A model generated the notes under the pieces. It worked only from the letters and a program-made list of their open reading frames with translations, was not told where the DNA came from and did no database searches. 47,344 nucleotides of DNA from WQUF01 sp031549885 (GTDB taxonomy: Bacteria; Bacillota; Clostridia; Clostridiales; Clostridiaceae): positions 1 through 47,344 of the forward strand of contig JAVBPD010000134.1 of the NCBI GenBank assembly GCA_031549885.1, written 5' to 3'. Shown piece by piece: positions 33,898 through 43,417 of this stretch. The position numbers were made by a program, and so were the translations under genes. Numbering within the stretch: the stretch's first letter is position 1; every line of letters starts with the position of its first letter.

Positions 33898-34761
33898 ATG
33901 AAAAATAATGTAAAAGAAAAAATTATGAGAATAGTATTTTTAGTAACTGCTCTGACTTCTATTATAGCTGTAATATTAATATGTTTGTTTCTATTTTTAA
34001 GTGGATTACCTGCTATAAGTGAAATAGGAATATTTAATTTCCTCTTTGGAAAAGATTGGTCGCCTACTGATATACCTCCACATTTTGGCATATTTCCTAT
34101 GATTCTTGGAAGTTTATATGTAACAGCTGGTGCCATTCTTTTTGGTGTTCCAATTGGAATTTTAACAGCTATCTTTATGGCAAAGATGTGCAATAAAAAA
34201 ATGTATAAAATTGTAAAACCTGCTATTGATTTGCTTGCAGGAATTCCATCTATAGTGTATGGTTTTTTCGGACTTAGGGTTATAGTACCACTTATGCAAG
34301 ATTTGTTTGGTGGCAATGGTAAAAGTATTTTCACTGCATCTATTTTGCTTGGCATTATGATTTTACCTACAATAATTGGAATATCTGAAAGCGCTATTAG
34401 AGCTGTGCCAGAATCGTACTATGAGGGCGCATTAGCTCTAGGTGCAAGCCATAATCGAGCTGTTTATTTTGCTACTGTTCCTGCAGCAAAGTCTGGAATT
34501 TTTGCTAGCATAGTTTTGGGAATTGGACGTGCAATTGGTGAAACCATGGCAGTTAACATGGTTGCTGGAAATCAAGCAATTATACCAAATAGCATATTTA
34601 AAGGTGTACGTACCTTAACAGCTAACATCGTTATTGAAATGGGATATGCTGCTGATCTACATCGTGAGGCACTAATCGCAACAGGAGTTGTTTTATTTGT
34701 ATTCATCCTCATTATAAATTTATCTTTTTCACTGATTAAAAGGAGGGCTGAAAGGAATTGA
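33898..34761 (+). CDS. pstC: Phosphate ABC transporter permease PstC
   Basis: This is one of two membrane subunits of the phosphate importer, 287 aa with six TM helices. Family features are GIPSIVYGFFGL, the EAA loop ESYYEGALALGASHNRAVYFATVP and GIGRAIGETMAVNMVAGN. I place the start at ATG 33898, which has AGAGGG upstream; a longer TTG-initiated frame starts at 33880. It lies 29 bp after pstS, and its end overlaps the TTG start of pstA, so the genes are coupled. Confidence 0.94.
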   Translation: MKNNVKEKIMRIVFLVTALTSIIAVILICLFLFLSGLPAISEIGIFNFLFGKDWSPTDIPPHFGIFPMILGSLYVTAGAILFGVPIGILTAIFMAKMCNKKMYKIVKPAIDLLAGIPSIVYGFFGLRVIVPLMQDLFGGNGKSIFTASILLGIMILPTIIGISESAIRAVPESYYEGALALGASHNRAVYFATVPAAKSGIFASIVLGIGRAIGETMAVNMVAGNQAIIPNSIFKGVRTLTANIVIEMGYAADLHREALIATGVVLFVFILIINLSFSLIKRRAERN

Positions 34762-35588
34762 AAATAAAGCATAAAAAACCATTTGATATATTCCTATCAG
34801 TTATCACATATGGTGCAGCAATTATTGCAGTTAGTGTTCTTGTTTTTTTAATTGCATATATTGTGGTAAAAGGAACTCCAAGTTTAAAATTTTCGCTATT
34901 TTCTCTTCATTATACAAGTGATAATGTTTCAGTTGTTCCAGCCATTGTAACTACAATAGAAACTACCTTATTGTCTCTTATTATTGCGACTCCTCTTGGC
35001 ATATGTACCGCTATCTATCTTGTAGAATATGCAAAACGAGGCAATAAAGTTGTAGATTTAATACGCATCACCACTGAAACCCTTTCAGGTATTCCTTCCA
35101 TTGTATATGGATTATTTGGTATGTTGTTCTTTGTAACTGCGCTAGGTTTAGGATTTTCAATAATTGCTGGAGCACTTACTCTTTCAATTATGATTTTACC
35201 TCTTATTATGCGCACCACTGAAGAGGCTTTAAAATCTGTTCCAGATAGCTATCGTGAAGGGGCGTTTGGGCTTGGGGCTGGGCGATTGCGTACTGTGATG
35301 AGAATTGTTCTTCCTGCTGCAACTCCTGGTATTCTTTCAGGTATCATTCTAGCTATAGGGCGTATTGTTGGTGAGACTGCAGCACTTATTTATACAGCTG
35401 GGACAGTTGCTCAAATTCCAACAAAGCTTACAGATTCTGCAAGGACGCTTGCTGTGCATATGTATAATATCTCAAGCGAAGGTTTGCACACCGACGAATC
35501 TTATGCTACTGCACTTATTTTGCTTATAATGGTCATTGGAATAAACATGATGGCAACAAGTCTAGCTAGGAGGCTAGCGAAAGGATAA
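34758..35588 (+). CDS. pstA: Phosphate ABC transporter permease PstA
   Basis: This is the second membrane subunit of the phosphate importer, 276 aa with six TM helices. It shows the same LSGIPSIVYGLFGML signature as PstC, the EAA loop VPDSYREGAFGLGAGRLRTVMRIVLP (quoted in part) and GRIVGETAALIYTAG. It starts with TTG overlapping the pstC stop; AGGAGG lies 11 bases upstream and AAAGGA directly before it. Six bases separate its stop from the pstB start. Confidence 0.94.
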   Translation: MKIKHKKPFDIFLSVITYGAAIIAVSVLVFLIAYIVVKGTPSLKFSLFSLHYTSDNVSVVPAIVTTIETTLLSLIIATPLGICTAIYLVEYAKRGNKVVDLIRITTETLSGIPSIVYGLFGMLFFVTALGLGFSIIAGALTLSIMILPLIMRTTEEALKSVPDSYREGAFGLGAGRLRTVMRIVLPAATPGILSGIILAIGRIVGETAALIYTAGTVAQIPTKLTDSARTLAVHMYNISSEGLHTDESYATALILLIMVIGINMMATSLARRLAKG

Positions 35589-35594
35589 AGAAAT

Positions 35595-36347
35595 ATGATA
35601 AAATTTGCTATTAATAATTTAAATTTATATTATGGTGAATTTCACGCTTTGAAAAACATCCATATTGACATAGAAGAAAAAAAAATCACTGCATTTATTG
35701 GTCCATCAGGTTGTGGCAAAAGCACCCTCCTAAAAACATTGAATCGCATGAATGATCTTGCTCTAAATTGCAAAATAACAGGTGATGTCTTAATTGATGG
35801 GGAAAACGTATATAATAATGGTATAGATACTATGACACTTCGTAAACGCATTGGTATGGTATTTCAAAAGCCTAACCCATTTCCAATGAGTGTTTATGAT
35901 AACATTGCTTTTGGTCCACGAACACATGGAATAAAGCAAAAGCATATTTTAGATGATATTGTAGAAAAATCATTGCAAGATGCTGCTATATGGAATGAAG
36001 TTAAAGATAGGTTAAAAAAATCCGCATTATCCTTGTCAGGTGGCCAGCAGCAGCGATTGTGCATTGCCAGAGCTCTTGCTGTAGAACCTGAAATTCTTTT
36101 AATGGATGAGCCTACTAGCGCACTTGATCCTATTTCTACGGGGAAGATAGAAGATCTTGTACTAGATTTAAAAGATAGATATACTATAATAATTGTTACG
36201 CACAATATGCAGCAAGCAACTAGAATTAGTGACAAAACAGCATTCTTCCTTTTAGGGGAAATTATTGAATATGAAAATACAGATTATATGTTTTCTACGC
36301 CAAAAGATAAACGTACAGAGGATTATATAACTGGGAGGTTTGGATAA
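35595..36347 (+). CDS. pstB: Phosphate ABC transporter ATPase PstB
   Basis: This is the ATPase of the phosphate importer, 250 aa, all motifs intact: Walker A GPSGCGKST, Q-loop FQKPNPFPMS (a PstB hallmark), signature LSGGQQQRLCIARAL, Walker B ILLMDEPTSALD and the H-loop His in VTHNMQQA. The MNDL and CKITGDVLIDG phrases are also typical of PstB. The stop overlaps the phoU ATG (TAATG). It should form PstCA-B2 with the two permeases. Confidence 0.96.
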   Translation: MIKFAINNLNLYYGEFHALKNIHIDIEEKKITAFIGPSGCGKSTLLKTLNRMNDLALNCKITGDVLIDGENVYNNGIDTMTLRKRIGMVFQKPNPFPMSVYDNIAFGPRTHGIKQKHILDDIVEKSLQDAAIWNEVKDRLKKSALSLSGGQQQRLCIARALAVEPEILLMDEPTSALDPISTGKIEDLVLDLKDRYTIIIVTHNMQQATRISDKTAFFLLGEIIEYENTDYMFSTPKDKRTEDYITGRFG

Positions 36348-37003
36348 TGCGTACAAGATTTGATGAGCAATTAACAGAGATGAATAACAGTTTAATTATG
36401 ATGGGAGCTTTAATTGAAAATGCTATATCGCAGGCAATAAAGGCATTAATAGGTCAAGATGTTGAACTTGCAAAAAAGGTAATTGAATATGATGATGAAA
36501 TTGATGAAATGGAAAAGCATATTGAAAGCTGTTGTTTAAAGCTTATTCTTCACCAGCAGCCTATTGCAAGTGATTTACGTTTAATTTCCACTGCGCTTAA
36601 AATGATTACAGATATGGAGAGAATTGGCGACCATGCTACTGATATTTCGGAAATTACTATGGTGCTTTCTAAAGCTATATATATAAAAGAGTTAGTGCAT
36701 ATTCCTCAAATGGCAGATGCCACAATTAAGATGGTTTCAGACAGTATTGATGCCTATGTAAAGAAAGATTTAGAGATTGCTTATTCTGTTATAAAACATG
36801 ATGATATTGTGGATGAACTTTTTTGCAAAGTAAAGAAGGATTTAATTGACCTCATCCATAAAGATGTAAAAAATGGCGAGCAGGCTATGGACTTTTTGAT
36901 GATTGCTAAGTATTTTGAACGCATTGGCGACCATGCAGTAAATATTGCAGAATGGGTGATTTTTTCAATAACAGGTCAGCATAAGGACAAAAAAATTATA
37001 TAA
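36347..37003 (+). CDS. phoU: Phosphate signalling protein PhoU
   Basis: PhoU links the state of the Pst transporter to PhoR, turning off the Pho response when phosphate is plentiful. The 218-aa product has two PhoU repeats, each with a metal-binding signature (DMERIGDHATDISE and YFERIGDHAVNIAE). The position between pstB and phoB-phoR, with the ATG overlapping the pstB stop, supports the role. GGGAGG precedes the start. Confidence 0.95.
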   Translation: MRTRFDEQLTEMNNSLIMMGALIENAISQAIKALIGQDVELAKKVIEYDDEIDEMEKHIESCCLKLILHQQPIASDLRLISTALKMITDMERIGDHATDISEITMVLSKAIYIKELVHIPQMADATIKMVSDSIDAYVKKDLEIAYSVIKHDDIVDELFCKVKKDLIDLIHKDVKNGEQAMDFLMIAKYFERIGDHAVNIAEWVIFSITGQHKDKKII

Positions 37004-37017
37004 TTTGGAGATATATT

Positions 37018-37695
37018 ATGCCAAAAATTTATATTGTTGAAGATGATGATAATATAAGAGACCTTGTATTATACGCTTTTAAATCAACGGATTTTATAGC
37101 AAAAGGTTTTGAGTGTTCAGAAGGTTTTTGGACAGAGATTAAGATAGAATTGCCTGATCTTGTGCTTCTTGATATAATGCTGCCAGGGGAAGATGGCATA
37201 GCTATTTTAAAATCACTAAAAACTATGGTTAAAACAAAAAAACTACCAGTAATAATGCTTACTGCTAAAAATAGTGAATTTGATCGGGTGAAAGGGCTTG
37301 ATTTAGGTGCAGATGATTATGTGACAAAGCCATTTTCAGTTCTTGAACTAATATCAAGGGTTAAAGCAGTACTTAGGAGAACAAAATGTTTAAGCGAATC
37401 TTTAAATACTCTAGTTTGTGAGAATGTAGAGTTAATTCCAGAAAAGCACATTGTTCGAGTTAATGGTGAAAACATCATTTTAACTTACAAGGAATTTGAA
37501 CTCCTGCAGCTTTTAATGGAAAATATGGGACTTGTATTGACTCGCAATAGGATCATGTCCACAGTTTGGGGGATGGAGTTTGAAGGGGAAACTAGAACAG
37601 TGGATATGCATATTAAAACTTTGCGTCAAAAGCTTGGTTCTGGTTGTGAAATTATTCAAACTGTTCGTGGAGTTGGCTATAAGGTTGGTGAATGA
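37018..37695 (+). CDS. phoB: Phosphate response regulator (PhoB/PhoP, OmpR family)
   Basis: This 225-aa OmpR-type response regulator has a receiver with an EDDD acidic cluster, phospho-acceptor Asp52 in LVLLDIMLPGEDG, MLTAK and the VTKPF lysine. The C-terminal winged helix (about 125-225) has LTYKEFELLQLL, NRIMSTVWG, TVDMHIKTLRQKL and TVRGVGYKVG. It lies 14 bp after phoU and overlaps phoR. It should bind the TTTACA repeats before pstS under phosphate limitation, giving positive feedback. Confidence 0.93.
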   Translation: MPKIYIVEDDDNIRDLVLYAFKSTDFIAKGFECSEGFWTEIKIELPDLVLLDIMLPGEDGIAILKSLKTMVKTKKLPVIMLTAKNSEFDRVKGLDLGADDYVTKPFSVLELISRVKAVLRRTKCLSESLNTLVCENVELIPEKHIVRVNGENIILTYKEFELLQLLMENMGLVLTRNRIMSTVWGMEFEGETRTVDMHIKTLRQKLGSGCEIIQTVRGVGYKVGE

Positions 37696-39353
37696 GTTTG
37701 AAAAAAACAATTTACATCAATATGCTTATTTTAGCGTTTTTCAGTGTGATATTAGCATCTGGGTTGCTCATTTTCACCTTCTATAGCAGTTTTACTGAAC
37801 AAATAAAAAGTGAACTTAAAGATAAAAGCATTTTTTTAGAGAACAGCCTTAATTTAGTGGACGATAAAATTAAATACATGGAAGAGTTAAACATTTCAAG
37901 TAAGGAGCTTAGGACTACTGTTGTGGATATAGATGGAACTGTTCTTTATGACAACACTATTGATATAAAAACTCTTGGCAATCATAAAGATCGTGAAGAA
38001 ATTAAAAAAGCGTTTGAATTTGGAGCAGGAGAAAGTAAAAGATTTTCTCAAACAATTGGCAAACAAACTTACTATTATGCAGTTAAACTCAGCGATGGAA
38101 TTGTATTGCGTGTAGCTAAAACCACATCGAGTATTTATGGGATTTTTGTTTCTATTTTGCCCCAATGTATTGTGCTCATTCTTATAATATTGTTTTTGTG
38201 CTTGTTTATTGCAAAGAGATTAACAAGAAAAATAATAGAGCCTATTAATAAATTTAATTTTGATCAAAATTCAAATACCTATGATGAGCTTTCTCCATTT
38301 ATAAGAGAAATTACATCACAAAAAAGGCAAATACAAAGTGCGCTTAATGAAGTAACAAAAAAAAGTGATATAATTGAAGCTATTTCAGATAATATGAAGG
38401 AAGGGTTAATATTAACTGACAAAGATGGTATTGTTTTGCTTGCTAATAAAAGCGCTTTGTCTATTTTAAATATTGCAGATGGCTCTAGTGGTAGAAATAT
38501 CTTAGAATTAACCCGTGTTATACAAGTGCTTGACCATATTAAACTTGCGCTTAATGGCGAAAACAATGATATGATACTACCTATAGATGAAAAAAATTAT
38601 CACGTTTTTTTTAGCAATGTGGATAAAGGAGTTCTTATTTTATTCCTTGATGTAACTGAAAAAGCAAAGTCTGAGAAAATGCGCCGTGAATTTTCAGCTA
38701 ATGTATCTCATGAACTAAAAACGCCACTTACTACTATTTCTGGTTTTGCGGAGCTTATGTCAAAGGGTATGGTAATGCCTGATGATATAACTGATGTGGC
38801 TAAAAGGATAAAAAAGGAATCAGAACGCCTTATAGTTTTAATTGAAGATATCATACGTTTATCTGAACTAGATGAATCAGATGGTGAACGTGTTTATGAA
38901 CAATTTGATTTAACAAAATTAATTGGCGAGGTTATTGACAATTTAAAAGTAAAAGCTGATGAAGCTATGCTGACATTTTGTATACCAGATAAAAAGTATG
39001 ATATAATTGCAAACAAACCAATGGTTTATGAAATGCTTTATAATATTGTTGAAAATGCCATAAAATATAACAAACCAGGTGGCAAAGTTTCTGTAATAGC
39101 AGAGAACATAGGCGAAAAAACCAAAATTTCTATTATAGACACTGGTATTGGAATTGATAAAAAGCATCATAATAGGATTTTTGAAAGGTTTTATCGTGTA
39201 GATAAATCACGTTCAAAGAAAATAGGAGGAACGGGCTTAGGTCTTTCAATTGTAAAGCATATTGCCGCCTATCATAATGGAACAGTTAAAGTGAAGAGTG
39301 AGCCAGGTAGAGGTACAGAAATAATAATTGAACTAGCCAACTTGGGCTATTAA
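37692..39353 (+). CDS. phoR: Phosphate sensor histidine kinase PhoR
   Basis: This 553-aa membrane kinase partners the upstream response regulator. TM1 is near residues 8-30, an external domain of about 115 residues follows, and TM2 is near 150-175. Then come a linker and a PAS-like domain (about 215-325), the phospho-acceptor His in ANVSHELKTPLTTISG, and an ATPase domain with VENAIKYNKPGG, DTGIGIDKKHHNRIFERFYRVD (in part) and GTGLGLSIVKH. It overlaps phoB by 4 bases and ends the operon before a strong terminator. The domain order matches PhoR of Firmicutes. Confidence 0.93.
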   Translation: MSLKKTIYINMLILAFFSVILASGLLIFTFYSSFTEQIKSELKDKSIFLENSLNLVDDKIKYMEELNISSKELRTTVVDIDGTVLYDNTIDIKTLGNHKDREEIKKAFEFGAGESKRFSQTIGKQTYYYAVKLSDGIVLRVAKTTSSIYGIFVSILPQCIVLILIILFLCLFIAKRLTRKIIEPINKFNFDQNSNTYDELSPFIREITSQKRQIQSALNEVTKKSDIIEAISDNMKEGLILTDKDGIVLLANKSALSILNIADGSSGRNILELTRVIQVLDHIKLALNGENNDMILPIDEKNYHVFFSNVDKGVLILFLDVTEKAKSEKMRREFSANVSHELKTPLTTISGFAELMSKGMVMPDDITDVAKRIKKESERLIVLIEDIIRLSELDESDGERVYEQFDLTKLIGEVIDNLKVKADEAMLTFCIPDKKYDIIANKPMVYEMLYNIVENAIKYNKPGGKVSVIAENIGEKTKISIIDTGIGIDKKHHNRIFERFYRVDKSRSKKIGGTGLGLSIVKHIAAYHNGTVKVKSEPGRGTEIIIELANLGY

Positions 39354-39361
39354 CTTTTAGA

Positions 39362-39404
39362 AAATAGGTAGGTTAATCAATTAATGGTTAACCTACCTAT
39401 TTTT
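39362..39404. terminator. Terminator of the pst-pho operon
   Basis: A perfect 15-bp stem (39362-39376 with 39388-39402, arms beginning AAATAGGTAGG) is followed by TT. It can also serve the convergent MFS gene. Confidence 0.9.
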
Positions 39405-39405
39405 A

Positions 39406-40611
39406 CTACTTAAATAAATCTGATTCTTTCATCTTTAAAGTAAAAGGTATCTCAAGTGCTGTTGCAAAAACAATTATAAGCATGGGAATGGTTATATTGT
39501 TAAGTGTACTGCTTAATACTTCAAAGAGAAATACAAATAAGGTTCCTGATATTTGCCCCATAAGTAAAATTAATCCTAAAGATGTGCCTTCCTTTGCAGG
39601 ATAAGCAACCTCTGCACCATGTTGGAATATTATTGGAGCAACTCCCATAATAGTAAACCCAGCTAAAGCTGAAACAATGCATAAAATTAAAAAACTATTT
39701 ATAAATGTAAGCCCTAGATAAAGGAAAACCAGCAAAGTAATTGCAATTTTAAAAATTGGAACCCTTTTATGAATTTTATCAGAAATAATTGGCAAAACAA
39801 CAGCTCCTATAATACCAGAAATAACAAAAACTGCACCAATGATACCTGATTGGTCCATGGTTATTCCCCTTGGGCTTAAAATGTTTTCAATTAAAGTTAA
39901 AAGTGTATTAAATATTCCCATTGAGATAAAAACAATTATAAGTACATATATGAAATTCATATTTTTAAAAAGCTTTAACATAAGTGCTAAGCTTAATTCT
40001 TCTTTTGGATTTTCAGGCCCTGGAGGGACTTTAGGTTTTTCTTTTGTGAATGATATTGATAAGACTGCACATATACAGGCTATTATGGCAAATATCCAAA
40101 ATAAATTTGGTATACCACCTGATTCTATAAGAATTGGCGATAAAATAAGTGCAAAAACAAATCCTAAATATTGTGCCATAGTTAACAAGCCAGAAGCAGT
40201 TGATCTTTCTGAAATAGGAAACCAATTAGCAGGAACTTTTGTTGAAACATTTAATAAAAATGGTTGGCCAATAGCTATAAAAAATTGGCATATAAGTGCT
40301 AAAGCAAAATTTGAAGCAAAAACTGCTCTAAGTATACCAAAAATCACTGTAACAAGAGAACCAATTATTACGGAAGTTCTGTACCCATATTTATCTATTA
40401 TAAAGGAGGCAGGGAATGTAAAGAGCACAAACATGATCATATAACTAGTTGCAAACATCGATATTCCAATGCTCTTTACATTATAATAGTTCATTGCAAA
40501 AGAAGCTACAGGTGACAATGTAAGCCAAAACATTTCAGTGCATATTATTATTGGCATAATTACAGCTAAGATAATCCAGCGATATTTAAAGATTTTATAC
40601 TCTTTTTCCAA
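39406..40611 (-). CDS. Major facilitator superfamily transporter
   Basis: This membrane transporter of about 401 aa has 12 predicted TM helices. It has the MFS motif-A-like loop IDKYGYRTSVIIG after TM2 and a large central loop near residue 195 (EKPKVPPGPENPKEE). It lies at the end of the minus-strand operon with the aldolase and aminotransferase (3 to 12-bp gaps), so it probably imports the substrate of that pathway. The start is TTG 40611, after AAAGGTGAT; GTG 40620 also opens the frame. The substrate is unknown, perhaps a sugar acid, polyol or amino compound. Confidence 0.9.
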   Translation of the reverse strand: MEKEYKIFKYRWIILAVIMPIIICTEMFWLTLSPVASFAMNYYNVKSIGISMFATSYMIMFVLFTFPASFIIDKYGYRTSVIIGSLVTVIFGILRAVFASNFALALICQFFIAIGQPFLLNVSTKVPANWFPISERSTASGLLTMAQYLGFVFALILSPILIESGGIPNLFWIFAIIACICAVLSISFTKEKPKVPPGPENPKEELSLALMLKLFKNMNFIYVLIIVFISMGIFNTLLTLIENILSPRGITMDQSGIIGAVFVISGIIGAVVLPIISDKIHKRVPIFKIAITLLVFLYLGLTFINSFLILCIVSALAGFTIMGVAPIIFQHGAEVAYPAKEGTSLGLILLMGQISGTLFVFLFEVLSSTLNNITIPMLIIVFATALEIPFTLKMKESDLFK

Positions 40612-40623
40612 TAAAATCACCTT

Positions 40624-41796
40624 TTATTTAGATTTGTTCCTCTTTGAATAACTCATTTTATACACAGCATTCATAAGCTTTATATCTAGCTTTGATAAAG
40701 GCTTGCCATTTGTTAAATTAGCAGCTATTTGGGCAAAGGCTCCTTTTTCCATTACAAGTTTAAGCGCAATTGCATCAGGCTCTAATTGAGCACAGCACAA
40801 GGCTCCACCATTTGGTACAAGTACACCAAAGTTTCCATCAAGGCCCAAAAATACGTCAAAAGGATTGGCGCTCTTTGCACATTGTATTTTACTTCCTGCA
40901 ATTTGAGCAAAATCATCAACATATGGAATAATAGGCGATGAAGCTAAAGAGCAAGCTAAAAGTGCCATGTGAGAGCTTGATTTTATAAAATTTATATCTG
41001 ATCTATTTTGATAAATAACCTGATGAAGTAGAGCTTCTTGAGGAATACTTGTTTCATTTAATTTATAGTAAGTTTCTTCATCATTTTTGAAAATAAAACC
41101 TTCTGAGGTACGCATGCTTTCCCCTAAGTTTAAATTATTTTTAAGGATTTTAACATCTTCTTTTAATATTGATGAAATATAGTATTCATAAAAGTCTTTT
41201 TCAGAATATTCATTTTTATGTGAAATATTTAAATATAATTTTTTAATAAGCTTAAAGCAAGCATCTTCAAGCTGCTCTGCTGCATTAAAAGCTTCCTCGT
41301 GATTTTCGCCAAAGCAAAGAGCACCATGGTGAGACATTATAACACAATGACCATCAGTTAAATTAAGAGCATATTTAATTCCATCTTGAAGCTTTTTTGA
41401 ACCAGGAAGAGAATATTTTGCAACAGGTACAGCTTTTCCGAGTAAAGAAAAGCCTGATGTTTCAAAACCGTTAATATCCATTGCGCCCACAGCTGAAGCA
41501 TTTATTTGATGAGTGTGTATGACAAAATTCACATCTTCATAAAATCTATATAAGAGGGCATGAACACCTTTTTCTGATGAAGGTTTCACATTTCCTTCAT
41601 AGGAACAATCTTTAACTTTGCATATTACAATATCTTCTTCAGTTAAGCTTTCATAAGCTTTTCCGCTAGGAGTAATTGCAAAATTTTCTTTATCTATGCG
41701 GCAGCTAACATTTCCCCAAGTTCTTGCTATTAAGCCTGAGGATACAAGCTTAAGTCCAGATTCTATAACTAATTTTTTTGCTTCTTTTATATCCAT
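40624..41796 (-). CDS. Class II aldolase/adducin protein with a degenerate second domain
   Basis: This 390-aa protein is about twice the usual length. The N-terminal domain (1-200) is a complete Zn-dependent class II aldolase/epimerase: GNVSCR, TPSGKAY, KPSSEKGVH with catalytic Glu75, the metal ligands His94 and His96 in HTHQ, and His157 in SHHGAL. The C-terminal part (about 250-375) resembles a second copy, but the metal motifs are lost (SSSHMA for HxH, NGGALC for NHGALC). Enzymes of this class split phosphorylated sugars to dihydroxyacetone phosphate or epimerise them. It sits between the MFS transporter and aminotransferase genes, 3-12 bp apart. Confidence 0.86.
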   Translation of the reverse strand: MDIKEAKKLVIESGLKLVSSGLIARTWGNVSCRIDKENFAITPSGKAYESLTEEDIVICKVKDCSYEGNVKPSSEKGVHALLYRFYEDVNFVIHTHQINASAVGAMDINGFETSGFSLLGKAVPVAKYSLPGSKKLQDGIKYALNLTDGHCVIMSHHGALCFGENHEEAFNAAEQLEDACFKLIKKLYLNISHKNEYSEKDFYEYYISSILKEDVKILKNNLNLGESMRTSEGFIFKNDEETYYKLNETSIPQEALLHQVIYQNRSDINFIKSSSHMALLACSLASSPIIPYVDDFAQIAGSKIQCAKSANPFDVFLGLDGNFGVLVPNGGALCCAQLEPDAIALKLVMEKGAFAQIAANLTNGKPLSKLDIKLMNAVYKMSYSKRNKSK

Positions 41797-41803
41797 TTTC
41801 TCC

Positions 41804-43285
41804 CTATCGCTTTCCCTTCATAATGACATTTTGGAATACTCTATCAAAGCACTTTAATGCATCTTCCACCATTTCATCGGTATAAGCTGCACTAGTATAA
41901 AGCCTGCTTCCAGCCAGTGTAACAAGACCTTCAGCCATATAAGCTGCGCCCATATACTCCATTTCTCTTTTGCGGATAGATGTTTGTTTTAAAACACTTG
42001 GAATAGTCCATGGTTTAGACCAATTTATAGAATAATGCATTGTTCCAACAGTTTCTAAATGGCAAATAGATCCTTGATTAAACGCAACAAATGGAAGATT
42101 ATATTTTTTAATAAGGTCTTTTAGTCCATTTGTAATTTTATCTCCCATTTCACCAGCAACCTGTGGAGCATTTGTTCTCTCCATTTCACAAAGAGTATAG
42201 TAGCCTGCTACGCAGCTAAGAGGAGTTGCAGCCATTGTCCCTCCAATTAAAGCTTTTTTATGCTTACTTCCACCTTGTATTCCTGCTGAAAGATAAGACA
42301 TATATTGTTTTTTACCACCTAAGCCTCCAGCGCCAGGATATCCACCTGCAACGACTTTACCAAATACAGTTAAATCAGGAGATACATTAAAATATCCTTG
42401 AGCTCCTGACATGCCTATGCGAAATGCTGTAACAACTTCATCAAATATTAAAAGAGCTTCATATTCTTTGCAAAGTAGATCTACACCTTTAATAAAATCT
42501 CTATCAACAGGGCGTGTACCACTTTCAGGGCCTAAAGGTTCGATTATCACTGCAGCAGTGCCTCCATGGATCTTATTTGCTTTTAATTTTTTTTCTAAAT
42601 CGTTTAAATCATTTGGAAAAAATTCATCTGTATCGTTAAAACAAAACTTTGGAACTCCGTGAGCTTGGGTAGCTTTTGATCCAGGAATCCTTATTCCATA
42701 GGCTAGTTGATCGCTCCATCCATGATATGCTCCACCCATTTTAAGTATTTTTTTCTTCTTTGTTGCAAGTCTTGCTACTCTAAGTGCAGCCATACATCCT
42801 TCAGTACCAGATCCTAGCATACGGAACATTTCAACAGAAGGAATGCTATCTGATATTTTTTTAGCAAGTTTATATTCATATTCGTGAAAAAGACCTGTTG
42901 ATGGACCACAATCGTTTAAAAGTTCAATTACTTTATTTCTAACTTCTTTAGGATTGCTTCCTAAAACTGTAGGACCACCAGCTTGTAGAAAATCGTAATA
43001 TCTATTTTCATCAATATCATATAAATATGCGCCATCTGCTTTTGAAAAAACTAAAGGAAAAGGATAATTAAAAGCTAAATTATGCTGAACTCCACCAGGT
43101 ATGATATTTGAAGCTTCTGTAATCATCTCCTTTGATTTTTTGCATTTTTTATCATAATACTGGGATTCATAATTTGAAAGAGCTTTAGGGCTAATGCTAT
43201 AAATAGGCTTTGATATTAAATCATCAAGGGCAGAAATAACCTCTTTAACATTTGGATATTCAGATATTGCAAAGCGTGTATCCAT
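41804..43285 (-). CDS. Class III aminotransferase (glutamate-1-semialdehyde aminomutase-like)
   Basis: This PLP enzyme of 493 aa moves an amino group to or from a carbonyl substrate. Visible are the cofactor-binding SGTEGCMAALRVAR region, AYHGW, IIEPLG, LIFDEVVTAFR and the lysine that binds PLP in TVFGKVVAGGYPGAGG. It is longer than the heme-pathway HemL (about 430), with an N-terminal extension, and it is not near heme genes. The start is ATG 43285, after AAGGAGG; the longer frame to 43378 crosses the promoter and operator. It is first in a minus-strand operon with the aldolase and MFS genes. Confidence 0.88.
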   Translation of the reverse strand: MDTRFAISEYPNVKEVISALDDLISKPIYSISPKALSNYESQYYDKKCKKSKEMITEASNIIPGGVQHNLAFNYPFPLVFSKADGAYLYDIDENRYYDFLQAGGPTVLGSNPKEVRNKVIELLNDCGPSTGLFHEYEYKLAKKISDSIPSVEMFRMLGSGTEGCMAALRVARLATKKKKILKMGGAYHGWSDQLAYGIRIPGSKATQAHGVPKFCFNDTDEFFPNDLNDLEKKLKANKIHGGTAAVIIEPLGPESGTRPVDRDFIKGVDLLCKEYEALLIFDEVVTAFRIGMSGAQGYFNVSPDLTVFGKVVAGGYPGAGGLGGKKQYMSYLSAGIQGGSKHKKALIGGTMAATPLSCVAGYYTLCEMERTNAPQVAGEMGDKITNGLKDLIKKYNLPFVAFNQGSICHLETVGTMHYSINWSKPWTIPSVLKQTSIRKREMEYMGAAYMAEGLVTLAGSRLYTSAAYTDEMVEDALKCFDRVFQNVIMKGKR

Positions 43286-43306
43286 AAAAACCTCCTTAAA
43301 ATAAAG

Positions 43307-43320
43307 TGAGTGGTCACTCA
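43307..43320. promoter_or_regulatory. TetR-type operator 1 (TGAGT-N4-ACTCA)
   Basis: TGAGTGGTCACTCA lies between the aminotransferase promoter and its ribosome site. It shares the TGAGT-N4-ACTCA half-site layout with operator 2, just upstream of the divergent TetR gene, so one regulator can control both directions. Confidence 0.7.
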
Positions 43321-43331
43321 TTTTTATTCTG

Positions 43332-43359
43332 AGTATATCACAATAAGGTAAAAAGTCAA
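43332..43359 (-). promoter_or_regulatory. Promoter of the aminotransferase operon
   Basis: On the minus strand TTGACT (43359-43354), a 16-bp spacer and TATACT (43337-43332) precede the operator at 43307-43320. Confidence 0.65.
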
Positions 43360-43381
43360 TTGAAAATAGTATGTCCAATAT

Positions 43382-43409
43382 TTGATTTTTTTAATTACAA
43401 TGTTACAAT
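43382..43409 (+). promoter_or_regulatory. Promoter of the TetR-kinase operon
   Basis: TTGATT (43382-43387), a 16-bp spacer and TACAAT (43404-43409) lie just before operator 2. Confidence 0.55.
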
Positions 43410-43417
43410 ATAAGATA

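Noticed and set aside
33861..34355. A 164-codon minus-strand frame inside pstC
   Set aside because: It is antisense to a well-conserved permease and shows no family features.
39839..40444. A 201-codon open frame on the plus strand opposite the MFS gene
   Set aside because: It is the antisense of a clear 12-TM transporter, has no ribosome site, and its composition is explained by the codon pattern of the real gene.
41804..43285. HemL of the heme pathway
   Set aside because: The protein is about 60 residues longer than HemL and sits in a TetR-controlled operon with a transporter and aldolase; no tetrapyrrole genes are near.
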